Shown here: positions 45,874 to 46,186 of the stretch, one piece after another
Layout: each line of letters starts with the position of its first letter
How positions within the stretch are numbered: the stretch's first letter is position 1
Assembly: GCA_947630605.1 (NCBI GenBank)
Contig: CANRIO010000004.1
Location: forward strand, 1-46,186
Length of the DNA stretch: 46,186 bases
Source of the DNA: an uncultured Clostridia bacterium
GTDB lineage: Bacteria; Bacillota; Clostridia; Christensenellales; Borkfalkiaceae
Direction: 5' to 3'
Notes under the pieces: model-generated
What the model was told of the DNA's origin: nothing
Database searches by the model: none
The model's input: only the letters and a program-made list of their open reading frames with translations
Made by a program: the position numbers and the translations under genes

Positions 45874-46140
45874 CGAGGCATTTACTTCCCACGCTCTGGC
45901 TCGAAGCAATTTCTCAGGCGTCCTTTTTGAAATGAGCATATATATAAGTGTAAATACCCCATCTAATAGAACAAAGATAAAGCAAGGGAGGAATATCGCC
46001 ATGTCGAAATTAAACGTTAGACTTCCCCCTCCAACGACTTTTTTTATATGGTCGCATAAAGATACGGCTAAAACAATATCAAGCCAAGTAAACACAACAA
46101 AATCGAATACCTTCCTATTTGCTCCATAGGGATAGGACAA
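45859..46140 (-). CDS. Small membrane protein, start uncertain, possibly a remnant
   Basis: The frame codes for up to 93 residues with two hydrophobic segments (FDFVVFTWLDIVLAVSL and MAIFLPCFIFVLLDGVFTLIYMLI). The stop lies in a terminator hairpin, which supports a real gene end. The only upstream start is a TTG inside the T tract of another terminator (46139-46176), without a ribosome-binding site, and the frame is closed by TAG beyond that. An internal ATG at 46002 would keep only the second segment. It may be a truncated gene. Function unknown. Confidence 0.4.
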   Translation of the reverse strand: MSYPYGANRKVFDFVVFTWLDIVLAVSLCDHIKKVVGGGSLTFNFDMAIFLPCFIFVLLDGVFTLIYMLISKRTPEKLLRARAWEVNASKKIG

Positions 46141-46176
46141 AAAGAAAAACGACGTAACCGTTTCAGTTACGCCGTT
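46139..46176 (-). terminator. Terminator at the window edge
   Basis: On the minus strand CGGCGTAAC-tgaaacg-GTTACGTCG (one mismatch) runs into TTTTTCTTTTT. It would end a leftward gene lying beyond the window. Confidence 0.7.
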
Positions 46177-46186
46177 CGGCTATGTT

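Overview
The window looks like a chromosome segment from an anaerobic Bacillota, most likely an uncultured gut Clostridia with fairly high G+C. The clues are a large SRP RNA, an rpmF-yceD-ackA-pta-tmcAL core cluster, a flavin reductase-rubredoxin fusion, consensus TTGACA/TATAAT promoters, strong GGAGG ribosome-binding sites and a YesM/YesN-type two-component pair. The taxonomic placement is inference.

Layout. (1) 1-1.1 kb: C-terminal part of a large serine recombinase, the edge of a mobile element. (2) 1.1-3.5 kb: tRNA-Glu(CTC), a probable 6S RNA, an odd tRNA-Pro(AGG), and an AT-rich three-gene operon (UDG-like fold protein, unknown protein, HAD protein of the RNA-repair-associated type). (3) 3.7-25.7 kb: a large carbohydrate-use locus. 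One arm reads SBP, two ABC permeases, two GH65 phosphorylases, beta-phosphoglucomutase. The other reads an oversized MalK-type ATPase, two beta-helix lipoprotein hydrolases with GH28-type aspartate spacing, and a large surface protein. Between them lie a YesM/YesN pair and an orphan sensor-like membrane protein. Both structural operons carry the box GTTTTACCCYAT at the same distance from the -10 hexamer. (4) 26.4-30.3 kb: defence and stability genes: EcoRI-family adenine methyltransferase plus DUF262-HNH nuclease with a divergent XRE controller and palindromic operators, a small Cys-rich protein, a DinJ/YafQ-type toxin-antitoxin pair, and tRNA-Pro(CGG). (5) 30.4-32.9 kb: csoR-copA copper efflux. 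(6) 33.5-39.7 kb: rubredoxin fusion, rpmF, yceD, ackA, pta and tmcAL. A type III toxin-antitoxin module (ToxI RNA repeats plus ToxN/AbiQ-like RNase) sits between pta and tmcAL and is bracketed by a 24-bp perfect direct repeat of the first codons of tmcAL. (7) 39.9-46.2 kb: two FAD proteins, a membrane-anchored repeat protein with DUF1508 domains, an Mrp-type ATPase, SRP RNA, two genes under 50 codons, and a membrane protein remnant at the edge.

How it works together: extracellular beta-helix enzymes and a surface binding protein would release oligosaccharides. The ABC system would import them. GH65 enzymes would phosphorolyse alpha-glucosides to beta-glucose 1-phosphate, which PgmB converts to glucose 6-phosphate. 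AckA/Pta make ATP from acetyl-CoA, and TmcAL uses acetate to modify tRNA. Dispersed GC-rich repeat blocks fill several gene-free gaps, and a 9-mer CGGACATGG recurs far more often than expected. Long plus-strand ORFs opposite the GC-rich genes are shadows and were left out.
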